Below are positions 54,224-64,000 of a stretch of 64,000 bases of DNA, one piece after another. The notes under the pieces were generated by a model, which saw only the letters and a program-made list of their open reading frames with translations, was not told where the DNA came from and ran no database searches. Positions within the stretch are counted from its first letter, which is position 1. The number at the start of each line of letters is the position of its first letter. Source of the DNA: Eurosta solidaginis (lineage: Eukaryota; Arthropoda; Insecta; Diptera; Tephritidae); NCBI RefSeq assembly GCF_040869045.1, contig NC_090319.1:303726998-303790997 (forward strand), in the 5' to 3' direction. The position numbers and the translations under genes are program-made.

Positions 54224-55889
54224 TATACTCAGCTGAGCAGAGCTCACAGAGTATATTAACCGTGTTCGCATAACGGCAATCCGTAACAGCATACACTATT
54301 CGAGATAGATACAGACTTCTATATATCAAAATGATCTGGGCAAAGAAGAAATTCATTTAGACATGTCCGTCCGTCCGTCCGTAAACACTATAACTTGAGT
54401 AAATTTTGAGGTAACTTGATGAAATTTGGTATGTAGGTTCCTGGGCGCTATTTAAAATGAACGAAATCAGACCACAATCACGCCCACTTTTTCGATATCG
54501 AAAATTTCGAAAAACCGAAAAAGTGCGATAATTCATTACCAAAGACGAATAAAGCGATGAAATTTGGTAGGCGTGTTAAACTTATGACGCAAAAAATAAA
54601 ACTAGTAAAATTTTGAGAAATGGGCGTGGCACCGCCCACTTTTAAAAGAAGGCATTTAACAGTTTTGCAAACTTTAATTTCGCAGTAGTTGAAGACATCA
54701 TGACGAAATTTGGCAGACACGTTACTCCTATTACTATATGTGTGCTAAATAAGAATTAGCAAAATCGGATGCCGAACACGCCCACTTAAAAAAATTTTTT
54801 TTAAAGTCAAATTTTAACAAAAAATTTAAATCTTTACAGTATATAAGTAAATTATGTCAACATTCAACTCCAGTAATGATATGGTGCAACAAAATACAAA
54901 AATGAAAGAAAAGTTCAAAATGGGCGTGGCTCCGCCCTTTTTCATTTAATTCGTCTAATTTTTTTTATTTTTATACATTCTATGACAATAACTGTTTTCA
55001 GTGAAAATGGGCGAAATCGGTTGAAGCCACGCCCAGTTTTTATACACAGCCGACCGTCTGTCCTTCCGCTCGGCCGATAACACGATAACTTGCGCAAAAA
55101 ACGATATATCTTAACTAAACTTAGTTCACGTACTTATCTGAAGTCACTTTATCTTTGTATAAAAAATGGCCGAAATCCGACTATGACCACGCCCACTTCG
55201 ATATCGAAAATTACGAAAAATTAAAAAAATGTCATAATTTTGTACCAAGTATGAAAAAAGAGATGAAACATGGTAATTGTGTTGGTTTATTGACGCAAAA
55301 TATAACTTTAGAAAAAAACTTTGTAAAATGGGTGTGACAACTACCATATTAAGTAGAAGAAAATGAAAAAGTTCTGCAGAGCGAAATCAAAAGCCCTTGG
55401 AATCTTGGCAGGAATACTGTTCGTGGTATGAGATATATAAATAAATTAGCGGTACCCAACAGATTATGTTCTGGGTCACCCATATCGTCCAGGACCCATA
55501 TCGTACAAACACATTCTAGAGTTACCCCTAGTCCACCCCTATGGCGATATCTCGAAATGGCGTCCACCTATAGAACTAAGGCCCACTACGTTTTATATAA
55601 TCATTAACACATTTCACTTGGTATCCATATCGTACAACACATATTCTAGAGTCACCCCTGGTCCACCTTTATGGCGATATCCTGAAATTGCGTCCACATA
55701 TAGAACTATGGCCCATTCCCTTTTAAAATACCCCTTAGCACCTTCCCTTTGAAATCCATGTCATACAAAGGCCTTCCAGTGTTACCCTAGGTTCATTTTG
55801 CTAAATGGAGATTTTCCCTTATTTTGTCTCCAAAGCTTTCAGCTGAGTATGTAATGTTCGGTTACACCCGAACTTAGCCTTCCTTACTT
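54224..55889 (+). repeat. Family A repeat, copy B (uninterrupted)
   Basis: Starts atactcagctgagcagagctc and ends gttcggttacacccgaactt plus 'agccttccttactt'. Co-linear with copy A and lacks the TRIM array: around 55322 it reads gtaaaatgggtgtgac where copy A has gtaaaacg, then the array, then gggggtgac. The terminal 'cagctgagtat' is inverted relative to the start. Confidence 0.8.
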
Positions 55890-56319
55890 CTTTTATTTCT
55901 TGTTCCATTCTCACTATTTTTCGTTGAATATTTACATAGCATTCGTTTAATGTGAACATTGATATTTACTTATTAGAAGCCAAAAGATAAATAGTCCAAA
56001 ACAAATTAAAATTCAATTGAATGCTTTTGGCTATCTCACATAATTTGTTTGATCAATGCGGTAAAGAAAACTTGTTTACATCAACCAAAATTTGTTAATA
56101 AAAACAAATAAATAATTTACTAATTCTCATTCGTATTAACTGCGTTCATTTAATTAAAAAGCTTTTGCATTAAACTTCATACATTTTTATGAACTTAAAA
56201 TTAATTGAAACATATTTGTATATTTTTAAAATAATTTGAAATTTAAGTTTGTTGCTCAAGCGATTTTATTGTGAATCATTTATGACTCTCTAATTTTATT
56301 TAATTTTTTCTATTTACAG
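55890..56319 (+). other. AT-rich intron sequence before the IgSF exon
   Basis: No gene. The last 30 nt (taattttttctatttacag) form a good polypyrimidine tract and AG acceptor for the next exon. Confidence 0.5.
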
Positions 56320-56436
56320 CGTTGGCAACATCAAATCTATTGAGCAAACATGAGCCAATGTTCATATCGCGTTCGGAAACATTTAAATTTGTTGCTGGTG
56401 ACACAATAAGGTTGCCATGTGAGGTTGCAAATACAG
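56320..56436 (+). CDS. Exon of an immunoglobulin-superfamily cell-surface protein
   Basis: 117 nt between a strong acceptor (ttctatttacag) and a consensus donor (cag|gtgagt). Read with two leading bases, it encodes LATSNLLSKHEPMFISRS followed by ETFKFVAGDTIRLPCEVANT, plus one base of the next codon. There are no stops. GDTIRLPCEV is the B-strand of an Ig domain with its disulphide Cys. The phrase 'F(I/L)SR...F...GDT..LPCEV' is characteristic of the first Ig domain of fly klingon, CG7166 and CG34353-like adhesion proteins. Both introns are phase 1, the norm for Ig-domain genes. The partner Trp and Cys lie in a following exon that I cannot place with confidence. The surrounding tens of kilobases are then probably intron. 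The exact orthologue is not assigned. Confidence 0.82.
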
Positions 56437-56460
56437 GTGAGTTATATTGAAATATGGTAC

Positions 56461-57792
56461 TTACTTACTTACTTACTTAATTTACGGTTAAGCTGGGTTT
56501 ATCAGCATGAATTGGTGACACCAAGGTAATTGAATTCGTTTTCCATATGGTCCTTCCAACGGAGTGGGGTTCGCCTTCTTCTTCTGCTTTCATAGGCGGG
56601 TCCTTTTCTCCCGAACACTTCCGGAGCCGCTTCATATGATGTTGTCATGGTCCATGCTTCTATTCCATATAGCAGGACGGACACGATAAATGACTCGTAG
56701 AGCATGGTTTTCGTTTGACGAGAGTGGACTTTACTTTTCAATTGCCTTCGTAGTCCAAAGAAACATGGCTAGTTCCCAAATAAAAGAGGTCTTTTACTAT
56801 TTCGAAATAATGGCTGCCAACAGTGCCATGTTTGCCAAGGCACAAATGCGCTGACTCTTTGCGCAATGACAACAGATACTTCGTTTTATCTTCATTCACC
56901 ATCAAACCCATCTTTTGCGCCTCTGCTTCCAGTTTGAACTAAGCAGAACTTACGGCGCAGCTTCGTCAGCATATGCCAATAATTGAACGCTTGCAATTTT
57001 CTTTTGTTTCAGAGCGGTTAAATTCTGCAGCTAGTATAATTTTCGCCAGCATCAAATTTAAGAAATCGCGCGATACATCCTGTCTGAAACCTCCATAGTT
57101 CCGAACGGTTTGGAGCGGTCCTTACAAATTCTGTCCGAGCTGATGATATTGCCCACGTCATTTTTCACAGCCGTATAAGTTTTGCGGGGAAACCAAACTC
57201 AGACTTAGCACCATATAGGCAGCTCCCTTTCGTTCTGTCGAAGGCGGCTTTAAAATTAACGAAGAGGACATGAACTCATAAGCGATATAAAGAAGGCTGA
57301 TTCTCCGATAGTTGGCGCAGTGTGTAGGATTTTTTTGTGGACAGAGTAAAGAACACATAGATACCAATCATTAGACATGCAATCGTCCGAACATATTTTG
57401 GAAAGAAGCTGATGTATACGCCTTACCAACACCTCCGCAGTCAATCCATCAGCACCCGCTGCCATGTTGTTTTTAAATGTGGTTATTGCTCTTCTGACTT
57501 CATCATAATAGGGTGGGGGAACATTTATTCTACCTTCACCGATCAGTTTCATCATACCTGTTCTGCCTGTTGTGTAAGCAGCTTTTCGAGGGCAAACTTT
57601 CCTAGGCTCACTGCGTGCACTTTCTTTGCTGCACATAGGCCTTTTACGTATCTTGGTAGTCAAAAGGTAGTTGACCGAGTAGATATTTGAACCACATAGA
57701 TTGTGTACATCCTGGATATTGGAACTATATCTTTGGTTTCTTGTTCTTTGATCAGGAGGCAACCAAGTAGGTTAGTGTATCTTTTTGTGGTG
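56461..57792 (-). pseudogene. LINE reverse-transcriptase fragment beside the IgSF exon
   Basis: On the minus strand, 57762-57256 includes EVRRAITTFKNNMAAGADGL, then EVLVRRIHQLL, WYLCVLYSVHKK and (after a frameshift) CANYRRISLLYIAYEFMS. These are RT fingers/palm motifs of insect LINEs. The palm with YADD is deleted. 56741-56502 then gives MKSKVHSRQTKTMLYESFI and VLLYGIEAWTMTT, the post-palm region. The 3' tail is aagtaagtaagtaagtac on the minus strand. A possible TSD is gaaatatggtac (56449-56460) and gaacatggtac (57793-57803). Clade unresolved. Inactive. Confidence 0.75.
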
Positions 57793-57912
57793 GAACATGG
57801 TACAGTGAACGATAGTACTTTGCGACGAAGTTTCTTTCATGCCACATAACCAATACCTTGGCTCCGAATTTTGCATCTGTTCATATTGCCACTGTAGTTA
57901 GTCACTCAAAAA

Positions 57913-59045
57913 TCTATATATATAAAAGAAAGTGGTGTTAGTTACACTACGCATAACTCAAGAACGGATAAACCTATTTGGCTGAACATTGGTGGAGAGA
58001 CAGCTTAGAACCAGGGAACGGACATAGGATACTTTTTGTCCCGTTCTGGCTAGGGTCTTCAGATCAAAACGTGGACCTGGCTAATCCTGGGATGAGTTTG
58101 TAAAATATGGGTATCAAATGGAAGCTGTTTATGAGTACTTTGATACTGGGTATTTTTCATACCCCTGGGTGGCTAGGGTCTCGAGATATAGGCCAAAATG
58201 TGGACCCGGGCACCCCTAGAATGTGTTTATACAATATGGATTTCAAATAAAAGCTGTTGATGAGTGCTTTAGTACAGGGTAGTTTTCATACCCCTGGGTG
58301 ACTATAGCCTCGATATATAGGCCAAAGCATGGACCCCGATACACCTAGAATGTATTTTTACGTTATGGGTATCAAATTGAAGCTGTTGATGTGTGCTTTA
58401 GTACAGGTTTTCATACCTATTGGTGACATGTATCTCGAGATATAGGCCAAAACGTGGACCCGGATACACGTAGAATGTGTGTGTATTATGGATATCATAC
58501 GAAAGCTGTTGCTGAGAGCTTTAAAATAATTTTCGTTGTGATATTCCGAAATAAAGACATGAATTAATATTACCCCCATACCTATTTACATACGTCCTAT
58601 TCGATTTGTCTGAAATTTGGTATATAAATTTGCCTATATTAGTATTTACGATGCTTTTTTCCGGGAAGTAGCCGAGAGACGGACTGGGACTGGGATTAGG
58701 ACTAGGACTGGGACTGAGACTGAGACTCGGAGTGAGACTGGGACTGAGACTCAGAATGGGACTAGAACAAAATACATACCATCCTCTGGGACTAGTAATA
58801 AGATATGAAGAAAATGAGAAAAACTTGAGAGAAGAGAAAAGAGAGAAGGAGACTGAGAAAAAGATATAATGAGACTAAGATGGAGATAGATGAAGCGAAA
58901 AATACGGAGGAAGGAGTGAATACAAAGATTAGGAAAAAGTGTAGAGGGGCGAGGGCAAAGTTAGACGGAAAAAGCTTATTAAAATGTATGCAGATAGACC
59001 AAAATTAGGGCAGCACAACGTCTCAACGTCTGCCGGGTCTGCTAG
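57913..59045 (+). mobile_element. Non-autonomous Helitron, ~1.13 kb
   Basis: Begins TCTATATATATAAAAG after an A and ends GTCTGCCGGGTCTGCTAG followed by T, the Helitron boundary rule. Inside are about four diverged ~128-bp units ('aagctgttgatgagtgcttt', 'cataccc', 'atataggccaaa', 'tggacccgg'; 57980-58520) and a purine-rich tract of 'gggactgggact'-type repeats (58676-58800). The 3' half matches the reverse complement of 25978-26320. No Rep/helicase ORF. Confidence 0.78.
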
Positions 59046-61080
59046 TATCACATAAAAATTTGTTCATATTTTAAATTTACGTTTTCTTTTTAAGTTCACG
59101 AGCATTGTAAATGTTTACAACTAGGATATATATCAGCTGTGCGTTTTTTTTTTTTTTTTTTGATGTTATTTGGCACTGTTCTACTTCTTAGGTCCAAAAA
59201 AAAGTGTAGTAGCAAAGTGTAGTACAAAGAAATGCCCTTATTTATTTTCAAACGAGCATTTAGTTACATCTCTATTTTAAATCCACATGTTGTGGACAAC
59301 TTTAGTTAACAAATTGTGATACTTTATTACCGGGGACGATTGCTAAAACACGACCAAAACTGTCTGGGGAGGCATTAATAGACGCGTTTTGGCCACGCTT
59401 TCAATAATCCGAACACGTTATCGCTTTCGATTATTGATAGCAGGACAAAATGCGTCATTTCATGCCTCTTTCCACATTTTTGGAAATGTTTTGGCAACCG
59501 ATTATGGGTTTAAACTGTTTTTCTCAGAGAGCGGTTGAACGGGTAAAACAAGTTTGTGTTTTCATTCTTAATGTTGGCATAAGTACGCTTCTTCAGATAC
59601 CCCATTCGAAGACTTTTGTATAAATTTCTGTAGGTGCCATATAGATGCACTTTACGTTTTCATACTAAATTTGTTAAAAAAGTTACCATCACAAAAACCC
59701 ATATTTAATATTCCGCTCCTTTTTTGTTTTCCTGCGTCGATGTCGATCACAGCAACCCCGGTAGTTTTGACACTTCGTTCAGTGTTAAACTCAAGTTCCA
59801 CGCTAGTTCCACTGGGTTCCACGCTAGTTTGAGACTTTGGTCAAACTCAAACGGCAGTGTGTTAGAGAGAGAAGGAAACAAACATATCCTACTTGCATGA
59901 TGAAATTAATGTTCAGGTGTTCTCATTCCGTTGACGTTTTCCCTTATTCTGAAAAGTTCGGCATGCATAATTTAGGGGGTGGTATATCATACAGAACTGC
60001 CTTTGGGTTCTACTACGATTTTACTATACGTTTAGAAATATTATAACTATATAAGCCGTTACTAGAATTATTTAGCCAAAAATAATAACGTAACTTCCTA
60101 TTCCCTAACAGAATATAGACAAAATTTTGCAGAAAACTAATTTATTTGAAGAATTTGTACGAAAAATTAAGCAATTCAAATTTATTACTTTTGAAATACA
60201 CGTAAATACTGGCATTTAGAGCTGCCGAAAAAGTGAGGTTATGTTGTTGACATCACCTCTATTATTACACCATGTCCTTCTTGTAAACCTGTACTAGGTA
60301 AACGAGAAAACGACTACCACTTTTAAAAACTACAACGTCAAGTTAATAGTTTTTTTCCTGAGCATGTTGCTTTTCTATCCGAATGCACAGTGTTTCTGTG
60401 CTCAGTGTTATCCGTTCCTACATATACATATATGCCGATATCAATTTGCACGTCCATTAATATACACAAGAATACATACATATACATATTCCGTCTACGA
60501 AAAACACATAGTCCTTTAAAGTTTATAAGTTAACCACACAGTGCAAATCCATTAGGGACAATGTCCGCCTATCGCTTACCATTTCCCATTACGCCGGTCT
60601 GTTAAATTATTTAGCCTCAAGTCATATATCTTTTTGTAGAATTTGCAACAATATTGGCCTTCTCAAAATGTAATAAATTCTCGCACTCAGACAAATAGCA
60701 TGTCCGTTGCGTCCATGCATATTTACCACAACAACAAATATATAAAATCTAGTTGCGTATACATACATGCATACAAACATATTTACGTATTTTGTATATT
60801 GTTTAGTATTGCTAGTGAGTAAGAAACGTAAGGAAATTTTATAGAATAGCAACATTCAAGTTGACTTTTGCCAGCAGTTCGTCACTACATAGAAATAAAA
60901 TCATAAAAACAACAAAACATAATACCAAATAAAAGTCTTACGGGTCAGTTAAGAACTTAAAAGGCAATTACGATATAACCAAAATCTCTTTACTAAAATA
61001 AGGCCAGCGTACGGTGTTTTGTGTTCAAAGATAAAATAAAGGCCTCCTATCTCACTGATTCGTCAGTATTCTTAGTTTTT
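59046..61080. other. No recognisable gene
   Basis: AT-rich with poly-T at about 59145-59161 and 'acatatacatatatg'-type stretches near 60421 and 60477. Short frames without domain similarity. Confidence 0.4.
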
Positions 61081-62300
61081 GCTTTTCTTTGCATATGGGG
61101 TAAACTTTATACATTTATCCCTGCAGCGAATCGCATTAGTTCTGGTTATATTGAAGTGGCTGCCCGAGGCCACACTTAGCCCAGTGACATTAGGCCCATT
61201 TTGATACGACGCAAAGACACCATTACCTTTCCTCTTCAAACCATTTTGAGGACCTGATAAAGGCTACAAAATCCTTGATGTCATACTCCGTGATTTGGTG
61301 CAAATTATACAGATAGAAACATCCAAAAATCGCTTCCTAGCATCACTTAGCGCCGAGCAGTTGCTAATGAGGCGAACGACCATTGTTTTCCCTTAATCTT
61401 CTTTACAACTCCCGCAACAACGACGATAAGGTGCTCCCAATATTTTTGCATGCCTGCCTATAAAGCAGTGCCTAAGTTAGTACTCCTACAAGTGTGGAAA
61501 TTTTATACACACTTAGGGTGCAAACGTGACGGGTTCTTTTGGCCAGATTTCCTTCGATGTCCGACACCCCCGTGTTTGTAGTCATTTTTCGTCTTCTTGA
61601 CGGTGAATGTGGTCCTTTAACATGTGGCAAGGGGCACACCTAACCATTCTGGGTCAGTAAGAATCTGCAGTTTCCCTCTCATGAGCATATCCGCGACAGT
61701 TTAGCGTAAGTTCTGAGATGAACGAGTAGGAGCCAAGATATTTGGTAGCAGCCTGGCTGTCGCTGAAAATAAATATTTCGTTGTCGATGTTGTTTGTTCC
61801 TATCGCAGGCTTTCATGATGGCTGCCGCTTCTGCCCCGAGTACACTAGAGTCATCGGATAGGGGAGTTCAATGTCTTGGTGTCTTGAAAAGCCTCCACCA
61901 CCAACTCTGCCATTTAACTTAGAACCGTTGGTATTTATGAAAATGCTACCTATCTGACTATCACATATACCAGCATGGGTCAGATAGTCGCGGTAAAAAT
62001 CCATCTGCATATACATATGTGGGGTGAGTCTCCATTTTTATATAAGACAAGCTCAACTTTATTGGAATAGACGCTGAGCCCGCAGTGGATGGCCCATAGA
62101 AAAACTTCTCAGCTCGCGTAAAGCTTTAGAAAATTTGCATCTGTAATCAACAGCTAGGTCATGAGCACTTGCCACAATCATCCCGCTTCCGCGTCTTTAA
62201 TCGTCTAATAACGAGTTCACCGTTACGTTCCATAGAAACAGGAAAGTTCTTTTTCGGAGGCGTGCCGACATACTTAGGATATGTCGTCTATCTTCCTTGT
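61081..62300 (-). pseudogene. R1/I-like LINE relic (RNase H and C-terminal knuckle)
   Basis: On the minus strand, 62016-61813 reads GSIFINTNGSKLNGRVGGGG, an RNase H first motif with the catalytic Asp changed to Asn (TNGS for TDGS). Downstream, around 61770, another frame gives IFIFSDSQAATKYL, the SDSQAA motif. Around 61390 CGSCKED and 61360 ISNCSALSDARKRFL match the C-terminal knuckle ('LLCNCPAL...RR..LG'). Frames change repeatedly, so this is an old copy. Distinct from the LOA family of this window. Confidence 0.65.
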
Positions 62301-63871
62301 GAAGATAGATCAATACATTCCACTTGCGATTTATTTACATCCAGATTCCTTTGGACATTGCTAACGGCATCTGCATTTACATTGTTAATTGATTCTTGAT
62401 TATCTAGGAAGGCCGCAGTAGTAGAGACTACGGTGTGTAGCGCAGTTTCACTAGATTTACGCTAGTTGTATACGTGTTGGTAGCCAGACATGAGGTTGCT
62501 ATCAATAGTAATAGTGAGAAAGCTGCAAATTAATCCGATTAGTACCAGTTCGGAGGTAGTCATTAAATTTAAAACTGGTGCTTTGCGTAACTGTCTCCCA
62601 TTTTCGCTGCAGGGATGGTTTGCGAGACAATCAAAAGCAACTACAAATAAAGTTTTACTGCCTTCGTTAGTTATGCCTCTTCTTAACGCATTTCGATTAA
62701 CTGCTTTTTGGCTAGCTCAACAAACCGCCCACTTGAAACTACAAGTACTGGCATTTCACACACAGCAAACAATTTATGCTTGTCATGTTGAGTTATGTAT
62801 AAGATGGAACAATAAGTTGATAAGCTGGTATACATGTGTGAATTGGACATTACTGTGGTATTAAGCGGGCGCGTGTCTCACTAGATTAAAAAGATGGGAC
62901 AATAGCCTTGACTCAAGGAACTTACACAAACATGATAGTGCTTTTTATGTTCTAGAATCTTATATAATATTTATAATTGCTATTTTTATGTGCAGGTCCC
63001 TTTTTGGCGCTTATTTGGAAGCAAAATTTATAATTAAAGTTTTAGTTGTAACGATGGAGGTTCGTGCTATTAGCGAGCTTTAAGCATTATTAGTCGTAGT
63101 GTTTTTGTTTAGCTATATTTTATTAAAATAATTTGTTAAAAATAACTAATTGTGAGCACACAAAGAAATCTATTTGTACTATGGCACTATTGTGAATATT
63201 TGCTTATAACTAACACAGCATTACCGGCAGTTGCCAACATTCGCCAGATGGCAGCGCACACATATGTAAGTTTTTATTGATAGATAATTGATTGATAGAG
63301 CAGCTGATTTCTGTTGAGATTTGATATGAGACTTTTTTATTTTGTTGCGCAAGATGCGCATGGGTCTAGCTAGTCTTTTTTATTTTTTCTTTTATGAAAA
63401 GCTAGAAACAAATGTTTTGGGACCAGTTTTTCGACTGTTATGAACACCACTGCAAGTTTTCCAATAATTGAACAAACTTTATCAAAGAAAAATTCAGAAG
63501 CTAATGTATGTATATATTGTTGGCGAATATTAGCAGTTTCGATGCGTCACTATGCCTCTATTAATAAATCCTGCACAACAACAACAGCAAGGCAAGCAAA
63601 TGAAATAGAAAACAGCCACACGTAAATGTATACAGCAATAAAGAGCGCTTGTATTAACATGAGGTATACATACGCCAAATATTATTTAAGATACAGAAAC
63701 GAGAAATATCTGAGCAACTACTCGATAAGGCTGTTCGTGTAAAGATTTTAAATCAGCCGTCACCAAAACTGAAACTATGGCTATGTTAGTAAAAGTAAAA
63801 TCATTATGCTGGTAGTGGTTTGTTAGTTGATAAAAAAGCAATGAGGTAGGACGTATGCACGCACGTTTGCG
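62301..63871. other. No firm gene; weak candidate splice acceptor at 62995
   Basis: A good acceptor (ctatttttatgtgcag) ends at 62995. In the phase required by the IgSF exon, the next codons read G-PFLALIWKQNL and then a stop. The Trp fits an Ig C-strand, but there is no donor before the stop. I do not call it an exon. The rest is AT-rich. Confidence 0.3.
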
Positions 63872-64000
63872 AGGTTAGGATAGATTAGACTGGCCGGTCC
63901 ATGAGGACCTCATATAGACTGAATAAGTCCGTAGCGTTACCAGAAGTTCGTTTTAGGGACCAAACCCTATCAAACCAGGACCTATGTTATAAAATAACTC
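63872..64000 (-). mobile_element. 3' end of another LOA copy, cut by the window edge
   Basis: The + strand has 'gaggttaggatagattagac', 'tggccggtccatgaggacct', 'catatagactgaataagtcc' and 'ggacctatgttataaaataa'. This is the reverse complement of the full-length element's 3' UTR and ORF2 end (about 10180-10300). It continues past 64000. Confidence 0.85.

Overview
This window looks like fly (Diptera) DNA, most likely from a true fruit fly (Tephritidae). It is AT-rich and intergenic or intronic in character. It is packed with nested transposable elements, and several of its repeat families are ones I associate with tephritid and drosophilid genomes. That placement is recognition from memory, not a search result. 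I could support only one piece of a host gene: a 117-nt exon at 56320-56436 (+), with canonical splice sites and phase-1 introns on both sides. It encodes the start of an immunoglobulin domain resembling the klingon / CG7166 / CG34353 group of fly cell-surface proteins. Much of the window is therefore probably intron of a long IgSF gene on the + strand.

Left third (1-25 kb). A relic of a PIF1/Helitron helicase (3884-4075) precedes a full-length LOA-like non-LTR retrotransposon (4684-10311). This element has two uninterrupted ORFs and a perfect 14-bp target-site duplication (TSD). A decayed hAT transposon follows (12030-13923, exact 8-bp TSD). After it come a cgcccac-rich interspersed repeat ('family A') interrupted by a tRNA-derived SINE, a 5'-truncated LOA copy with a 15-bp TSD, Helitron-like pieces and further SINE copies.

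Middle (25-45 kb). A non-autonomous Helitron (25978-26755), a MITE carrying a tRNA-like sequence (28282-28630), several SINEs and degenerate minisatellites are followed by an I-like relic with a (TAA)n tail. Next come a family A copy carrying an RTE-like insertion, another LOA copy with a 13-bp TSD, a LOA endonuclease-region fragment, a small MITE and a long foldback palindrome (44568-44902).

Right third (45-64 kb). The most striking object is at 46335-48166. It is an LTR-internal-LTR-internal-LTR array on the minus strand. Three nearly identical LTRs of about 563 bp are separated by two 72-bp internal regions, each holding just a tRNA-Tyr primer binding site and a polypurine tract. It is a TRIM-like miniature non-autonomous retrotransposon, inserted in a family A copy whose relative at 54224-55889 preserves the empty site. 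Further right are a Jockey-like LINE nested in a decayed LOA copy, the IgSF exon with a LINE inserted 24 nt past its 5' splice site, a second Helitron with A^TC...CTAG^T boundaries, an R1-like relic and the 3' end of another LOA copy running off the window.

No rRNA gene, intact tRNA gene, operon or CRISPR array was seen. The full-length LOA element is the only one here that looks coding-competent. The others depend, or depended, on enzymes supplied elsewhere.
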